Shown here piece after piece: positions 1-9,628 of a stretch of 64,000 nt of DNA. Position 1 is the stretch's first letter. Each line of letters starts with the position of its first letter. Origin of the DNA: Pseudomonas sp. GL-B-19 (GTDB lineage Bacteria > Pseudomonadota > Gammaproteobacteria > Pseudomonadales > Pseudomonadaceae); the NCBI RefSeq assembly GCF_019956415.1, contig NZ_JAHBDK010000030.1, positions 1 to 64,000 on the forward strand. The letters are read 5' to 3'. The notes beneath the pieces were generated by a model. The model was not told the DNA's origin. It did no database searches and worked only from the letters and a program-made list of their open reading frames with translations. The position numbers and the translations under genes were made by a program.

Positions 1-89
1 ACCGATATGTGGCGCGCTACAACAATGTAAGGCGCCACAGCTACAACGGTTACCACTCGCCGGTAGCGGCAGAAAAGATGGCGGCGTGA
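1..89 (+). CDS. IS3-family transposase orfB, C-terminal fragment (cut by window edge)
   Basis: Reading in the frame that starts at base 3 gives 28 residues and a TGA stop at 87-89. The peptide contains RRHSYNGYHSP, the conserved end of the DDE integrase core of IS3-family OrfB transposases (family pattern RRHSxxGYxSP), followed by a short tail AAEKMAA. Only the C terminus is visible, so the catalytic D, D and E residues cannot be checked and it is unknown whether the gene is intact. It would catalyse cut and join of the element's ends. Confidence 0.75.
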   Translation, partial: RYVARYNNVRRHSYNGYHSPVAAEKMAA

Positions 90-102
90 GAACCGAAAAC
101 AA

Positions 103-127
103 TGTCCAAAATTACTGGACCAGATCA
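103..127. repeat. right terminal inverted repeat of the IS3-type element
   Basis: The sequence begins TGTCCAAAATTACTGG and ends in CAGATCA. It sits 13 bases after the transposase stop and ends in the CA dinucleotide expected of IS3-family right ends. The partner repeat is outside the window, so assignment rests on position and end sequence. Confidence 0.55.
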
Positions 128-192
128 CTGTAAGTGCTGTAGGAGATTTAGCGTTGTCGCGTAGGGATGGAAAAGGACTACTCATCGTCCAA

Positions 193-220
193 CAAAAAAG
201 CCCCGATCAGATCGGGGCTT
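193..220 (-). terminator. rho-independent terminator of nrdB
   Basis: A 9-bp stem, AGCCCCGAT / ATCGGGGCT, with a 3-base loop occupies 199-219. On the minus strand it is followed by a run of T (complement of the A run at 194-199). It lies about 60 bases beyond the nrdB stop. There is also a shorter T run on the plus side, so it may act in both directions. Confidence 0.85.
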
Positions 221-278
221 TTGCTTTTTCGACTCAACGACTCAGACTGCAATCGTCAAATTGCGGCGAGCTCGGAAA

Positions 279-1529
279 TCAATCCCAGCTCAATGCCCCA
301 CCAGTCTGATACTCAATAACTCTCGTCTCAAAGAAATTCTTCTCTTTCTTCAAGTCCATAATCTCGCTCATCCAAGGGAACGGGTTCGTAGTCCCCGGAT
401 ACTCTTCCTTCAACCCAATCTGCGACAAACGACGGTTAGCGATGAACTTCAGATAGTCCTCCATCATCGCCGCATTCATGCCCAACACGCCGCGAGGCAT
501 GGTGTCCCGAGCGTATTCAATCTCAAGTTGAGTCCCCTGCAGAATCATCTGCGAAGCCTCTTCCTTCATCTCAGCATCCCACAAGTGCGGGTTTTCGATT
601 TTGATCTGGTTGATCACGTCGATGCCGAAGTTCAGGTGCATGGATTCGTCGCGCAGGATGTACTGGAACTGCTCGGCGACGCCGGTCATTTTGTTGCGGC
701 GGCCCATGGAGAGGATTTGGGTGAAACCGCAGTAGAAGAAGATGCCTTCCAGAACGCAGTAGTAGGCGATCAGGTTGCGCAGCAACTCTTTGTCGGTTTC
801 GACGGTGCCGGTTTCGAACTTCGGATCGGAGATCGAACGGGTGTATTTGAGGCCCCAGGTGGCTTTTTTCGCGACCGATGGGATCTCGTGGTACATGTTG
901 AAGATCTCGCCTTCATCCATGGCCAGCGATTCGATGCAGTACTGGTAGGCGTGGGTGTGGATCGCCTCTTCGAAGGCCTGGCGCAGGATGTACTGGCGGC
1001 ATTCCGGGTTGGTGATCAGGCGGTACACGGCCAGGACCAGGTTGTTGGCAACCAGGGAGTCGGCGGTGGAGAAGAAGCCGAGGTTGCGCATGACGATGCG
1101 GCGCTCGTCGTCGGTCAGGCCTTCCGGGTCTTTCCAGAGGGCGATGTCGGCGGTCATGTTGACTTCTTGCGGCATCCAGTGGTTTGCGCAACCGTCCAGA
1201 TACTTCTGCCAGGCCCAGTCGTACTTGAACGGCACGAGTTGGTTGAGGTCGGCGCGGCAGTTGATCATGCGCTTTTCGTCGACAGCGACACGGGCGGAGG
1301 CGCCTTCGAGTTCGGCGAGGCCTTCGGCGACGTCGAGGGTGTCCAGGGCAGCTTTGGCACGGGCGATTGCGGCAGAGTCGTTCGCGGTAACGGCGCGAGC
1401 TTCTTGAGCGGCGACACCACCAGCGGTGTCGAGTCGGTCCATGTTGGCTTCGGTCGCGTGGCCGGCGTTAGCGCCTTTTACCACGGCTTCGCCGCTGTCT
1501 TCTTTGTCGAATTCGTCCCAGCTCAGCAT
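279..1529 (-). CDS. nrdB: class I ribonucleoside-diphosphate reductase, beta (small) subunit
   Basis: NrdB holds the diiron cofactor that feeds the radical to NrdA, which reduces ribonucleoside diphosphates to deoxynucleotides in the cytoplasm. The 416-residue protein has the ferritin-like NrdB core: FEEAIHTH (about 186-193), [10 protein letters not shown] (about 261-270) and [10 protein letters not shown] (about 293-302) carry the expected Glu and His iron ligands. A roughly 80-residue Ala/Glu-rich N-terminal extension precedes the core, as in other Pseudomonas NrdB proteins. The start at 1529 ([11 protein letters not shown]) is chosen over an upstream in-frame start at 1580 because AGGAG lies about 10 bases before it. 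nrdA is not in the window. A terminator follows the gene and a possible NrdR box lies upstream. Confidence 0.95.
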   Translation of the reverse strand: MLSWDEFDKEDSGEAVVKGANAGHATEANMDRLDTAGGVAAQEARAVTANDSAAIARAKAALDTLDVAEGLAELEGASARVAVDEKRMINCRADLNQLVPFKYDWAWQKYLDGCANHWMPQEVNMTADIALWKDPEGLTDDERRIVMRNLGFFSTADSLVANNLVLAVYRLITNPECRQYILRQAFEEAIHTHAYQYCIESLAMDEGEIFNMYHEIPSVAKKATWGLKYTRSISDPKFETGTVETDKELLRNLIAYYCVLEGIFFYCGFTQILSMGRRNKMTGVAEQFQYILRDESMHLNFGIDVINQIKIENPHLWDAEMKEEASQMILQGTQLEIEYARDTMPRGVLGMNAAMMEDYLKFIANRRLSQIGLKEEYPGTTNPFPWMSEIMDLKKEKNFFETRVIEYQTGGALSWD

Positions 1530-1765
1530 GACGTGTCGTCTCCTGCGTGAGGGCCAGATGCCCGTGTGATGGTTGTTCACACGGTCGCTCTGACCGCGTT
1601 GGATCTAAAGGAATCGTTTTTTGCAGCCGAGGCAGGCAATAAAACAGAATTTTGTACGGGGTTCCGAGAGCCACTGATGGGCGCAACCAGCGTTAAACGC
1701 TACTGCGGGGCTTCAGACTGGCGTTCCATCCCTGTAAGGGAATATTGCAGGCCCGTTAAGGCGGC

Positions 1766-1771
1766 ATTATA
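1766..1771 (-). promoter_or_regulatory. possible -10 element in the long nrdB leader
   Basis: On the minus strand 1771-1766 reads TATAAT. No clear TTGACA lies 16-18 bases upstream, so this is only a possible sigma-70 promoter. Used as written it would give an nrdB leader of about 230 bases. The rest of the gap 1530-2062 holds no convincing gene: the short ORFs there lack ribosome binding sites and family motifs. Confidence 0.3.
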
Positions 1772-1940
1772 GGGAAATTTTCACCGGCGTGGTGCGGCGA
1801 ATCGGCTCATGGAATGGCCGGAAGGGCGGGTTTTTCGGGCAAACCGAGGGAATACAGGGCTTTGGCCGGTGTAGATTTTTTTTCGTAAATTTTGACGCTG
1901 GATTGTTTCTGCTCAAAAAATAGCCAAAAAGGCTGTTTTT

Positions 1941-1956
1941 CACTACATGTTGTGTT
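1941..1956. promoter_or_regulatory. candidate NrdR box upstream of nrdB
   Basis: CACTACATGTTGTGTT resembles the palindromic NrdR box (consensus ACACWATATATWGTGT), which NrdR, the repressor of ribonucleotide reductase genes, uses in tandem at helical spacing. A weaker half-site, ACACAACT, lies at 1982-1989, giving about four helical turns between centres. The site is about 410 bases before the nrdB start, far for a direct operator, so confidence is limited. Confidence 0.35.
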
Positions 1957-1990
1957 TCGTAGCGGTTTTCGCCGTCTGCAAACACAACTG

Positions 1991-2010
1991 AGCCCGACCG
2001 GAGCCGGGCT
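1991..2010. terminator. weak hairpin downstream of the DUF2790 gene
   Basis: AGCCCG (1991-1996) and CGGGCT (2005-2010) form a 6-bp GC-rich stem with an 8-base loop, about 50 bases after the stop of the small minus-strand gene. On the minus strand only a broken T-rich stretch follows, so it is at best a weak terminator. Confidence 0.35.
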
Positions 2011-2062
2011 GGAATAGACCTTCAACGATCAGCTGAAATGATCCGATTCGGTACAGTCGAGA

Positions 2063-2326
2063 TCAGCCGTTAGAGCAGCCGTTACCCATCACGCTGTAGT
2101 TAAGAATATGGCGTTGGCCCTTGGAGTCTTCGTATTCCATTTTCATCGGGACAACTTCACACACGTTCGGTACTTCGCTCATGGAAACAACTTTGGCGAT
2201 GTCCAGGTGAGTGGCGTAAGTGTATTGCTCAACGGCCGGTTGTTGCTGTGCGACATCAGTCGGGGCCTCGTCTGCCATGGCGGTTGCGCACAAGCTGCTG
2301 AGGGCCAGAACTAATAAAGCTTTCAT
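2063..2326 (-). CDS. small secreted DUF2790-family protein
   Basis: An 87-residue protein with an N-terminal signal peptide (MKALLVLALSSLCATAMADE, likely cut after AMA). The mature part has the DUF2790 pattern: YATHLDIAKVVSM, a Cys in VPNVCEVVPMKMEYEDSKG and a second Cys in MGNGCSNG, which may form a disulfide. The family is common in Pseudomonas, often in several copies, and has no assigned biochemical role; export to the periplasm is inferred from the signal peptide. The start at 2326 is preceded on the minus strand by AAAGGT at good spacing; the longer upstream reading frame lacks this. It is transcribed in the same direction as nrdB but 533 bases away, so probably separately. Confidence 0.85.
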   Translation of the reverse strand: MKALLVLALSSLCATAMADEAPTDVAQQQPAVEQYTYATHLDIAKVVSMSEVPNVCEVVPMKMEYEDSKGQRHILNYSVMGNGCSNG

Positions 2327-2616
2327 TTCAGATTTACCTTTTAGAGGTCGAATGGGGTCACGCAACCTTTGTGGGGTTGCGTGTGGAGCTTGGGTGTCGG
2401 GGTATTTGATTAACTGCCTTCGTGGGGGCTGCAACTCGGTTAATCAGGTTGCCTTGTTGGCGGGGCAGATTTTAGGCGTGGAGTTTTCATTCATATAGGC
2501 GTGGTTTTGATAAACACCTTTGACGGAATTCGTAACAATCTTCGATTAACGTTGTAAGAGGCGGTTGGCTGGCGATCTTGGTGATGGAGTTACTTCAGGT
2601 GGACCGCGTTATCGTT

Positions 2617-2646
2617 CTTCGCGGGCAAGCCTCGCTCCTACAGGGG
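2617..2646. repeat. single REP-like palindromic element
   Basis: CTTCGCGGGCAAGCCTCGC followed by TCCTACAGG matches one arm of the REP pairs seen elsewhere in this window. No facing partner is seen nearby, so this is a singleton. The remaining gap 2327-2799 shows no gene; it must hold the acs promoter, which I could not pinpoint. Confidence 0.65.
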
Positions 2647-2799
2647 GGCGGTGTGTTTGGGACGTGTGTTCCAAGCTTGTTTTGGGCTTTTCAGGGCATT
2701 TTGTAGGGGCTTGTTACTACCATCGTCGAATGGTTCTATAGGGCCGGCCCGGCTAAAACGGTGTCATACAAAAACAACTATTCCACCGAGGTAAGAAAG

Positions 2800-4755
2800 A
2801 TGAGTGCGGCTTCTCTGTATCCCGTTCGTCCCGAGGTCCTGGCTAACACGCTGACTGACGAGGCGACCTACAAGGCCATGTACCAGCAGTCGGTCGTCAA
2901 CCCGGACGGCTTCTGGCGCGAGCAAGCCAAGCGCCTCGACTGGATCAAGCCTTTCACCACGGTGAAACAGACGTCTTTCGACGATCACCATGTCGACATC
3001 AAATGGTTCGCCGACGGCACGCTGAACGTTTCCTACAACTGCCTCGACCGTCATCTGGCCGAGCGCGGCGATCAAATCGCGATCATTTGGGAAGGGGATG
3101 ATCCTTCCGAAAGCCGCAACATCACCTACCGTGAGCTGCACGAGCAAGTCTGCAAGTTCGCCAACGCCTTGCGCGGCCAGGATGTGCACCGCGGCGACGT
3201 GGTGACTATCTATATGCCGATGATCCCCGAAGCCGTGGTCGCCATGCTGGCGTGCACCCGGATCGGCGCGATTCACTCGGTGGTGTTCGGTGGTTTCTCG
3301 CCGGAAGCCCTGGCCGGTCGCATCATCGACTGCAAATCCAAAGTGGTGATCACCGCGGACGAAGGTATTCGTGCCGGCAAGAAGATTCCGCTCAAGGCCA
3401 ACGTCGACGACGCGCTGACCAACCCGGAAACCAGCAGCATTCAGAAAGTCATCGTGTGCCAACGCACCGGTGGCGAGATCAAGTGGAACCAGCATCGCGA
3501 CATCTGGTACGAAGACCTGATGAAAGTGGCCGGCACTGTCTGCGCGCCGAAAGAGATGGGCGCCGAAGAAGCGCTGTTCATCCTTTACACCTCCGGTTCG
3601 ACCGGCAAGCCGAAGGGCGTGCAGCACACCACCGGCGGTTACCTGCTGTATGCGGCCATGACCCATGAGCGCGTGTTCGACTACCGCCCGGGCGAAATCT
3701 ACTGGTGCACCGCCGACGTCGGTTGGGTCACCGGCCACACTTATATCGTCTACGGCCCGTTGGCCAATGGCGCGACCACGCTGCTGTTCGAAGGCGTACC
3801 GAACTATCCGGACATCACCCGGGTGGCGAAGATCGTCGACAAGCACAAGGTCAACATCCTCTACACCGCTCCGACCGCGATCCGCGCGATGATGGCATCG
3901 GGCACCGCTGCCGTTGAGGGCGCGGATGGCAGCAGCCTGCGTCTGTTGGGTTCGGTTGGTGAGCCGATCAACCCGGAAGCGTGGGATTGGTACTACAAGA
4001 ACGTCGGCCAATCCCGTTGCCCGATTGTCGATACCTGGTGGCAGACTGAAACCGGCGCAACCTTGATGAGCCCGTTGCCGGGGGCTCATGGCCTCAAGCC
4101 GGGTTCGGCGGCGCGTCCGTTCTTCGGCGTGGTGCCGGCCTTGGTCGACAACCTGGGCAACATCATCGAAGGCGTTGCCGAGGGCAACCTGGTGATTCTC
4201 GATTCGTGGCCAGGTCAGGCGCGCACGCTGTACGGTGACCATGACCGCTTCGTCGATACCTATTTCAAGACGTTCCGCGGCATGTATTTCACCGGTGACG
4301 GTGCGCGTCGTGATGCGGATGGCTACTACTGGATCACCGGTCGCGTGGATGACGTGCTCAACGTGTCCGGCCACCGCATGGGCACCGCCGAAATTGAAAG
4401 CGCGATGGTCGCTCACCCGAAAGTCGCCGAAGCGGCCGTGGTTGGTGTACCGCACGACATCAAGGGGCAGGGCATTTATGTCTACGTCACCCTGAGCGGC
4501 GGCGAAGAGCCGAGCGAGCAACTGCGCCTGGAACTGAAAAACTGGGTGCGTAAGGAGATTGGTCCGATTGCGTCGCCGGATGTGATCCAGTGGGCGCCGG
4601 GGCTGCCGAAAACCCGTTCGGGCAAGATCATGCGGCGGATTCTGCGCAAGATTGCGACGGCTGAGTACGATGGGTTGGGGGATATCTCCACCCTGGCCGA
4701 TCCGGGTGTGGTGCAGCATTTGATTGATACGCACAAGACCATGAACGTTGCTTAA
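2800..4755 (+). CDS. acsA: acetyl-CoA synthetase (AMP-forming)
   Basis: The enzyme activates acetate with ATP to acetyl-AMP and then acetyl-CoA. The 651-residue product shows the ANL-superfamily core: the nucleotide loop [11 protein letters not shown] near residue 265, the hinge/A8 region [20 protein letters not shown] near 520, and the C-terminal [11 protein letters not shown], whose Lys falls at residue 609, the position acetylated in the Salmonella enzyme to switch activity off. Thr and Trp residues that restrict the pocket to acetate are present in [10 protein letters not shown]. Start at 2800 ([11 protein letters not shown]) is preceded by GAGG 8 bases upstream; the frame extends upstream without a ribosome site. 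A good terminator follows. Confidence 0.96.
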   Translation: MSAASLYPVRPEVLANTLTDEATYKAMYQQSVVNPDGFWREQAKRLDWIKPFTTVKQTSFDDHHVDIKWFADGTLNVSYNCLDRHLAERGDQIAIIWEGDDPSESRNITYRELHEQVCKFANALRGQDVHRGDVVTIYMPMIPEAVVAMLACTRIGAIHSVVFGGFSPEALAGRIIDCKSKVVITADEGIRAGKKIPLKANVDDALTNPETSSIQKVIVCQRTGGEIKWNQHRDIWYEDLMKVAGTVCAPKEMGAEEALFILYTSGSTGKPKGVQHTTGGYLLYAAMTHERVFDYRPGEIYWCTADVGWVTGHTYIVYGPLANGATTLLFEGVPNYPDITRVAKIVDKHKVNILYTAPTAIRAMMASGTAAVEGADGSSLRLLGSVGEPINPEAWDWYYKNVGQSRCPIVDTWWQTETGATLMSPLPGAHGLKPGSAARPFFGVVPALVDNLGNIIEGVAEGNLVILDSWPGQARTLYGDHDRFVDTYFKTFRGMYFTGDGARRDADGYYWITGRVDDVLNVSGHRMGTAEIESAMVAHPKVAEAAVVGVPHDIKGQGIYVYVTLSGGEEPSEQLRLELKNWVRKEIGPIASPDVIQWAPGLPKTRSGKIMRRILRKIATAEYDGLGDISTLADPGVVQHLIDTHKTMNVA

Positions 4756-4776
4756 GTAGCGGTTCTTGAGTCATCG

Positions 4777-4814
4777 AAACCCTGCCAGGTGTTGAGCCTG
4801 GTGGGGTTTTTTTG
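4777..4814 (+). terminator. rho-independent terminator of acsA
   Basis: AACCCTGCCAGG and CCTGGTGGGGTT pair around a short loop and are followed by T7. It lies 22 bases after the acs stop. Confidence 0.85.
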
Positions 4815-4850
4815 TGCTCTGGGTTTTTGTGTGGGCAGTTCGGGCCTCTT

Positions 4851-4937
4851 CGCGGGCAAGCCTTGCTCCTACAGGATTTGGGTAGATCGCCACATTTGCG
4901 GATGACCTCGATCCGTAGGAGCAAGGCTTGCCCGCGA
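4851..4937. repeat. facing REP pair (BIME-like)
   Basis: CGCGGGCAAGCCTTGCTCC TACAG at 4851-4874 and its reverse complement at 4915-4937 face each other across about 40 bases. Such pairs are typical of REP/REPIN elements in fluorescent pseudomonads and lie between transcription units, here between acsA and the aot operon. Confidence 0.85.
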
Positions 4938-5269
4938 TGACAATCTGTCAGACACCTCATAAACAACGGCCAATAAATATCGACTCTGTTCGTAGTCCGC
5001 TTCCCACTGTTACCCATCACCCTTCAAGTAACTAAATGTGTAACCGCCCGCGCCGATCCGGGGCATTGGGAAACGCCAAACCCCATTACCGGGCCTACTC
5101 AGTCCCCCTGAAAAATAAGACATAACGCCAAGCTTGCCGGATTAGAAGGGTTTGCCAATAATAGGCCCGCAATTTGCAATATAGATCGGTTCACTGTCTT
5201 TTGCTCCTGCATGAATTTGCAGGGCTGTCAACGCGCTCAGGCGGCTTTCTCGGTGCTTCTGTAATTAGT

Positions 5270-5316
5270 TGTCGCATTGAAGAAATATCGGCTTCGGGCC
5301 TGTCGTTAGAATGCCG
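5270..5316 (+). promoter_or_regulatory. candidate ArgR binding site before the aot operon
   Basis: TGTCGC-N8-AA at 5270-5285 matches exactly the half-site consensus described for the Pseudomonas AraC-type ArgR (TGTCGCN8AA). A weaker direct repeat TGTCGT begins at 5301, 31 bases on, though its AA position is CG. The pair lies 140-185 bases before aotJ, suited to arginine-dependent activation of the uptake operon whose last gene is argR. Confidence 0.6.
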
Positions 5317-5453
5317 ATCACTCGCTCGTTGTGGCTCGCGTTGAAAAAAGCGCGCGATTCCTACAGCGCAGCATCGCTTTGTGGTTCTACTCACTCGCAT
5401 ATTGGGCTGTCGCTCACTCTGCCGTTTTTGCCCTTTACCGATGGAGTCCCAAG

Positions 5454-6230
5454 ATGAAGAAACTCGTGCTGCTTGGCGCCCTGGCACTGTCCGTGCTGTC
5501 CTTGCCAACCTTCGCCGATGAAAAGCCTCTGAAAATTGGCATCGAAGCGGCTTACCCTCCGTTCGCTTCGAAAGCGCCGGACGGCAGCATCGTGGGTTTC
5601 GACTATGACATCGGCAACGCCCTGTGCGAGCAGATGCAGGTCAAGTGCGTGTGGGTCGAGCAAGAGTTCGACGGTCTGATCCCGGCACTGAAAGTGCGCA
5701 AGATCGACGCGATCCTGTCGTCGATGTCGATCACTGAAGATCGCAAGAAGTCGGTCGACTTCACCAACAAGTACTACAACACTCCGGCGCGCCTGGTCAT
5801 GAAGGCTGGCACTCAAGTCAGCGAAGGCCTGACTGAATTGAAGGGCAAGAACATCGGCGTGCAACGTGGTTCGATCCACGAGCGTTTCGCCCGCGAAGTC
5901 CTGGCCCCGCTGGGTGCCGAGGTCAAGCCTTACGGTTCGCAGAACGAAATTTACCTCGATGTGGCCGCTGGCCGCCTCGATGGCACCGTGGCAGACGCTA
6001 CGCTGTTGAATGACGGCTTCTTGAAAACCGACGCAGGTAAAGGCTTCGCGTTCGTGGGCCCGGCCTTCACCGACATCAAATACTTCGGTGACGGCGTAGG
6101 TATTGCTGTTCGCAAAGGTGACAAGGCTGATCTGGACAAGCTCAACGCCGCCATCGCCGCCATTCGTGAGAACGGCAAGTACAAGCAAATCCAGGACAAG
6201 TACTTCGACTTCGACATTTACGGCAAGTAA
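5454..6230 (+). CDS. aotJ: arginine/ornithine ABC transporter, periplasmic binding protein
   Basis: This is the solute receptor of a polar amino acid ABC importer. The 258-residue product has a signal peptide ending at FADEKP, then the family-3 solute-binding fold: [38 protein letters not shown], the ligand-site segment [16 protein letters not shown], and [11 protein letters not shown]. The cysteine pair and length resemble LAO/HisJ and Pseudomonas AotJ. Start at 5454 is preceded by GGAG; the frame runs on upstream without a signal peptide. It heads aotJQMOP-argR and is probably the most expressed gene of the operon. Substrate assignment rests on the operon ending in argR. Confidence 0.93.
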   Translation: MKKLVLLGALALSVLSLPTFADEKPLKIGIEAAYPPFASKAPDGSIVGFDYDIGNALCEQMQVKCVWVEQEFDGLIPALKVRKIDAILSSMSITEDRKKSVDFTNKYYNTPARLVMKAGTQVSEGLTELKGKNIGVQRGSIHERFAREVLAPLGAEVKPYGSQNEIYLDVAAGRLDGTVADATLLNDGFLKTDAGKGFAFVGPAFTDIKYFGDGVGIAVRKGDKADLDKLNAAIAAIRENGKYKQIQDKYFDFDIYGK

Positions 6231-6322
6231 ATACGTCGCAACGAAAAGTCCGAAATGGCGCAAGCAACAGGATCACTGAGGTTTGCGCCATTTTTTCATC
6301 CCAACTTTCGAGGACCTGAATC

Positions 6323-7012
6323 ATGTTGAAAGGCTACGGGGCTGTCATCCTCGATGGCGCATGGCTGACGCTTCAGCTCGCCTTGTCGTCCATGGTCCTG
6401 GCCATCGTTCTGGGGCTGATCGGCGTGGCGCTGCGTCTGTCGCCGATTCGCTGGCTGGCCTGGCTGGGCGATCTGTATTCCACGGTGATCCGCGGTATTC
6501 CCGATCTGGTGCTGATCCTGCTGATTTTCTACGGCGGCCAGGACCTGCTCAACCGCGTCGCACCGCTGCTCGGTTTTGACGACTACATCGACCTGAACCC
6601 GTTGGCCGCCGGTATCGGCACCCTGGGTTTTATCTTCGGTGCGTACCTGTCGGAAACTTTCCGTGGCGCCTTTATGGCGATTCCGAAAGGGCAGGCAGAG
6701 GCCGGCATGGCGTACGGCATGAGCAGCTTTCAGGTGTTCTTCCGGGTATTGGTGCCTCAGATGATTCGCTTGGCGATTCCGGGCTTTACCAACAACTGGC
6801 TGGTGTTGACCAAAGCTACTGCGCTGATTTCGGTAGTGGGGCTGCAAGACATGATGTTCAAGGCCAAGCAGGCGGCAGATGCCACCCGCGAGCCTTTCAC
6901 CTTCTTCCTCGCGGTGGCGGCAATGTACCTGGTGATCACCAGTGTCTCGTTGCTGGCATTGCGTCACCTTGAGAAGCGCTACTCGGTAGGCGTAAGGGCG
7001 GCTGATCTATGA
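6323..7012 (+). CDS. aotQ: arginine/ornithine ABC transporter permease
   Basis: A 229-residue inner-membrane permease of the HisQ type, about five membrane segments, starting with a hydrophobic segment at residues 8-35. It carries the EAA-like cytoplasmic loop that contacts the ATPase, here MAIPKGQAEAGMAYGMSSFQ, followed by FFRVLVPQMIRLAIPGFTNN. With AotM it forms the transmembrane channel of the importer. GAGGACC precedes the ATG at 6323. The stop overlaps the aotM start by four bases (ATGA), showing translational coupling. Confidence 0.93.
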   Translation: MLKGYGAVILDGAWLTLQLALSSMVLAIVLGLIGVALRLSPIRWLAWLGDLYSTVIRGIPDLVLILLIFYGGQDLLNRVAPLLGFDDYIDLNPLAAGIGTLGFIFGAYLSETFRGAFMAIPKGQAEAGMAYGMSSFQVFFRVLVPQMIRLAIPGFTNNWLVLTKATALISVVGLQDMMFKAKQAADATREPFTFFLAVAAMYLVITSVSLLALRHLEKRYSVGVRAADL

Positions 7013-7707
7013 TCTTCGACTACAACGTCATTTGGGAGGCCTTGCCGCTGTACCTCGGCGGCTTGGTGACTACCCTCAAATTGCTCGCGCTGTCGCTGTT
7101 TTTCGGCCTGCTGTGCGCGTTGCCACTGGGCCTGATGCGTGTCTCGAAGAACGCGGCCGTAAACATGTCCGCCTGGCTCTACACCTACGTGATCCGCGGC
7201 ACGCCGATGCTGGTGCAGCTGTTTTTGATCTACTACGGGTTGGCGCAATTCGAAGCGGTGCGTGAAAGCTTCCTCTGGCCGTGGCTGTCCAGCGCAACGT
7301 TCTGTGCATGCCTGGCCTTTGCGATCAACACCAGCGCCTACACCGCCGAGATCATCGCCGGCAGCCTGCGTGCCACGCCGAACGGCGAGATCGAAGCCGC
7401 CAAGGCGATGGGCATGTCGCGCTACAAATTGTACAAGCGCATCCTGCTGCCATCGGCCCTGCGCCGGGCGCTGCCGCAGTACAGCAACGAAGTGATCATG
7501 ATGCTGCAAACCACCAGTCTGGCGTCCATCGTGACCCTGATCGACATCACCGGTGCCGCGCGCACGGTCAACGCCCAGTTCTACCTGCCGTTCGAGGCCT
7601 ACATCACCGCCGGCGTGTTCTATCTGTGCCTGACCTTCATTCTGGTGAAGCTGTTCAAAATGGCCGAGCGTCGCTGGCTGGGCTATCTGGCCCCGCGGAA
7701 GCACTGA
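7009..7707 (+). CDS. aotM: arginine/ornithine ABC transporter permease
   Basis: Second permease subunit, 232 residues, HisM type. Its EAA-like loop is TPNGEIEAAKAMGMSRYKLY, followed by KRILLPSALRRALPQYSNEV, and there are five hydrophobic segments. It begins inside the last codons of aotQ (ATGA overlap) and ends one base before the start of aotO, so all three are on one transcript. Confidence 0.93.
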   Translation: MIFDYNVIWEALPLYLGGLVTTLKLLALSLFFGLLCALPLGLMRVSKNAAVNMSAWLYTYVIRGTPMLVQLFLIYYGLAQFEAVRESFLWPWLSSATFCACLAFAINTSAYTAEIIAGSLRATPNGEIEAAKAMGMSRYKLYKRILLPSALRRALPQYSNEVIMMLQTTSLASIVTLIDITGAARTVNAQFYLPFEAYITAGVFYLCLTFILVKLFKMAERRWLGYLAPRKH

Positions 7708-7708
7708 A

Positions 7709-8821
7709 ATGGAACGCATCGATCATGCATTGCCGTGGAGCCACCTGGGCAGCGAACGCCAGATTTCGGTGTTCCGCTTCGGTAGTGGCGAGCGCAAGGC
7801 CTACATTCAGGCCAGCCTGCACGCCGATGAGCTGCCGGGGATGCGCACGGCTTGGGAGCTGAAAAAGCGCCTGGCCGAGCTCGAAGCCCAAGGCTTGCTC
7901 AACGGTGTGATCGAGTTGGTGCCGGTGGCCAACCCGATGGGCCTCGGTCAACTGCTTCAAGGCAATCATCAAGGGCGTTTCGAGGCGGGCAGCGGCAAGA
8001 ATTTCAATCGCGATTTCGTCGAGCTGAGCGCGCCGGTTGCGGCTGCGTTGGCAGAAAGCCTGGGTGACGATCCGCACGCCAATATTCGCCTGATCCGTCA
8101 GGCAATGGCTGATCATCTGGCCGCATTGCCAGAGGCGAGTAGCCAGTTGCAAGGCATGCAGCGCATCTTGCTCAGCCACGCCTGCACCGCCGATGTTGTG
8201 CTGGATTTGCACTGCGATGCTGAAGCGGCGCTGCACATGTACGCCTTGCCGCAACACTGGCCGCAGTGGCGTTCATTGGCGGCGCACTTGAATGTGCGGG
8301 TCGGCCTGCTGGCGGAAGATTCCGGCGGCAGTTCTTTTGACGAAGCCTGCTCGCTGCCATGGCTGCGTCTGTCGCGCCTGTTCCCTGATGCACAGATTCC
8401 GCTGGCCTGTCTGGCGACTACCATTGAATTAGGTGGTCAGGCCGATACCGGTCGTCTTGAGTCTGAGGCTCACGCCGAAGGCATTCTGGCGTTCCTCGCC
8501 GAGCAAGGCTTGATCAGCGGCGAATGGCCCAAACCTGCGCAAGAAGCGTGCGAAGGCCTGCCGTTCGACGGCACCGAATTGCTGTTTGCACCGCACCCTG
8601 GTGTGGTGAGTTTTCTGCGTAAACCCGGTGAGTGGATCGAAGCCGGTGACGAGATTTTTGAAGTGATCGATCCGTTGTCGGATCGGGTCAGCACGGTGTG
8701 TGCTGGTACGTCCGGGGTGCTGTTTGCCATTGAACGGCTGCGTTATGCCCAACCCGGTTTCTGGCTGGCCAAGGTGGCGGGGCGCGAAGCGCTGCGTCAC
8801 GGGCGCTTGCTCAACGACTGA
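7709..8821 (+). CDS. aotO: AotO, succinylglutamate desuccinylase/aspartoacylase-family protein
   Basis: A 370-residue protein of the AstE/AspA zinc-carboxypeptidase-like family. The Zn motif is visible as QASLHADELPGM (family HxxE, residues about 35-40) and the second His in VVLDLHCDAEA. A C-terminal beta-rich segment (GVVSFLRKPGEWIEAGDEIF) is typical of the longer members. In P. aeruginosa aotO lies within the arginine/ornithine transport operon but is not needed for uptake; its substrate is unknown, and hydrolysis of an N-acylated amino acid is an inference from family. It starts two bases after the aotM stop. Confidence 0.85.
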   Translation: MERIDHALPWSHLGSERQISVFRFGSGERKAYIQASLHADELPGMRTAWELKKRLAELEAQGLLNGVIELVPVANPMGLGQLLQGNHQGRFEAGSGKNFNRDFVELSAPVAAALAESLGDDPHANIRLIRQAMADHLAALPEASSQLQGMQRILLSHACTADVVLDLHCDAEAALHMYALPQHWPQWRSLAAHLNVRVGLLAEDSGGSSFDEACSLPWLRLSRLFPDAQIPLACLATTIELGGQADTGRLESEAHAEGILAFLAEQGLISGEWPKPAQEACEGLPFDGTELLFAPHPGVVSFLRKPGEWIEAGDEIFEVIDPLSDRVSTVCAGTSGVLFAIERLRYAQPGFWLAKVAGREALRHGRLLND

Positions 8822-8848
8822 CTGACTGTTTTTGTGAGAACCGACCGC

Positions 8849-9613
8849 ATGTACAAACTTGAAGTCCAAGACCTGCATAAACGCTATGGCAGTCACGAAG
8901 TGCTCAAGGGCGTGTCCCTGAAAGCGGCGGCTGGCGATGTGATCAGCATCATCGGCTCCAGTGGCTCCGGCAAAAGTACCTTCCTGCGTTGCATCAACCT
9001 GCTGGAGCAGCCGCACGCGGGCAAGATTCTGCTCAACAACGAAGAGCTGAAACTGGTCGCCAACAAGGACGGCGCGCTGAAGGCGGCCGACCCGAAACAG
9101 CTGCAACGCATGCGTTCGCGCCTGTCGATGGTGTTCCAGCATTTCAACCTGTGGTCGCACATGACCGCGCTGGAAAACATCATGGAAGCACCGGTTCACG
9201 TACTGGGCATGTCCAAGGCCGAAGCCCGCGAAAAAGCCGAGCACTACCTGAATAAAGTAGGCGTGGGCCACCGTAAAGACGCCTACCCTGGCCACATGTC
9301 CGGCGGCGAGCAGCAGCGTGTGGCCATTGCCCGTGCGCTGGCGATGGAACCCGAGGTAATGCTGTTTGACGAACCGACGTCGGCACTCGACCCGGAACTG
9401 GTCGGCGACGTGCTGAAAGTCATGCAGGCCCTGGCCCAGGAAGGCCGGACCATGGTGGTGGTGACGCACGAAATGGGCTTTGCTCGTGAAGTGTCGAACC
9501 AGTTGGTATTCCTGCACAAAGGTGTCGTTGAAGAAAGTGGCAACCCGCGTGAAGTGCTGGTTAATCCGCAGTCTGAACGTTTGCAACAATTCCTCTCGGG
9601 CAGCCTCAAGTAA
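8849..9613 (+). CDS. aotP: arginine/ornithine ABC transporter, ATP-binding subunit
   Basis: The 254-residue ATPase energises uptake through AotQM. Walker [10 protein letters not shown] lies near residue 36, the Q-loop in [16 protein letters not shown], the signature [15 protein letters not shown] near 150, and Walker [13 protein letters not shown] near 170 with the switch His in VVTHEMGFA. The ATG at 8849 ([14 protein letters not shown]) gives the usual family length; a GTG at 8834 would add five residues and has no better ribosome site. It is followed by a 113-base gap with an inverted repeat before argR. Confidence 0.94.
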   Translation: MYKLEVQDLHKRYGSHEVLKGVSLKAAAGDVISIIGSSGSGKSTFLRCINLLEQPHAGKILLNNEELKLVANKDGALKAADPKQLQRMRSRLSMVFQHFNLWSHMTALENIMEAPVHVLGMSKAEAREKAEHYLNKVGVGHRKDAYPGHMSGGEQQRVAIARALAMEPEVMLFDEPTSALDPELVGDVLKVMQALAQEGRTMVVVTHEMGFAREVSNQLVFLHKGVVEESGNPREVLVNPQSERLQQFLSGSLK

Positions 9614-9628
9614 TAGCTCCCGTTACGC

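Larger units (their letters stand above)
1..127 (+). mobile_element. right end of an IS3-family insertion sequence
   Basis: The window opens inside an insertion sequence. Its content is the 3' end of an IS3-type orfB transposase (1-89) followed after 13 bases by a terminal sequence ending in CA at 127. IS3-family elements end in TG...CA, and the sequence 103-127, read from the outside in, begins TGATCTGGTCC. The left end lies outside the window, so completeness, exact family subgroup and target duplication cannot be judged. Confidence 0.75.

Noticed and set aside
261..1550. 429-codon plus-strand frame opposite nrdB
   Set aside because: Shadow of nrdB; composition is that of reversed codons and no family is recognised.
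1767..2025. Two 72-codon minus-strand frames upstream of nrdB
   Set aside because: No ribosome site, overlapping each other, composition unlike genes of this genome.
2764..4734. 656-codon open frame antisense to acsA
   Set aside because: GC-rich codon bias of acsA leaves the opposite strand open; no ribosome site, Arg/His/Val-rich composition and no domain.
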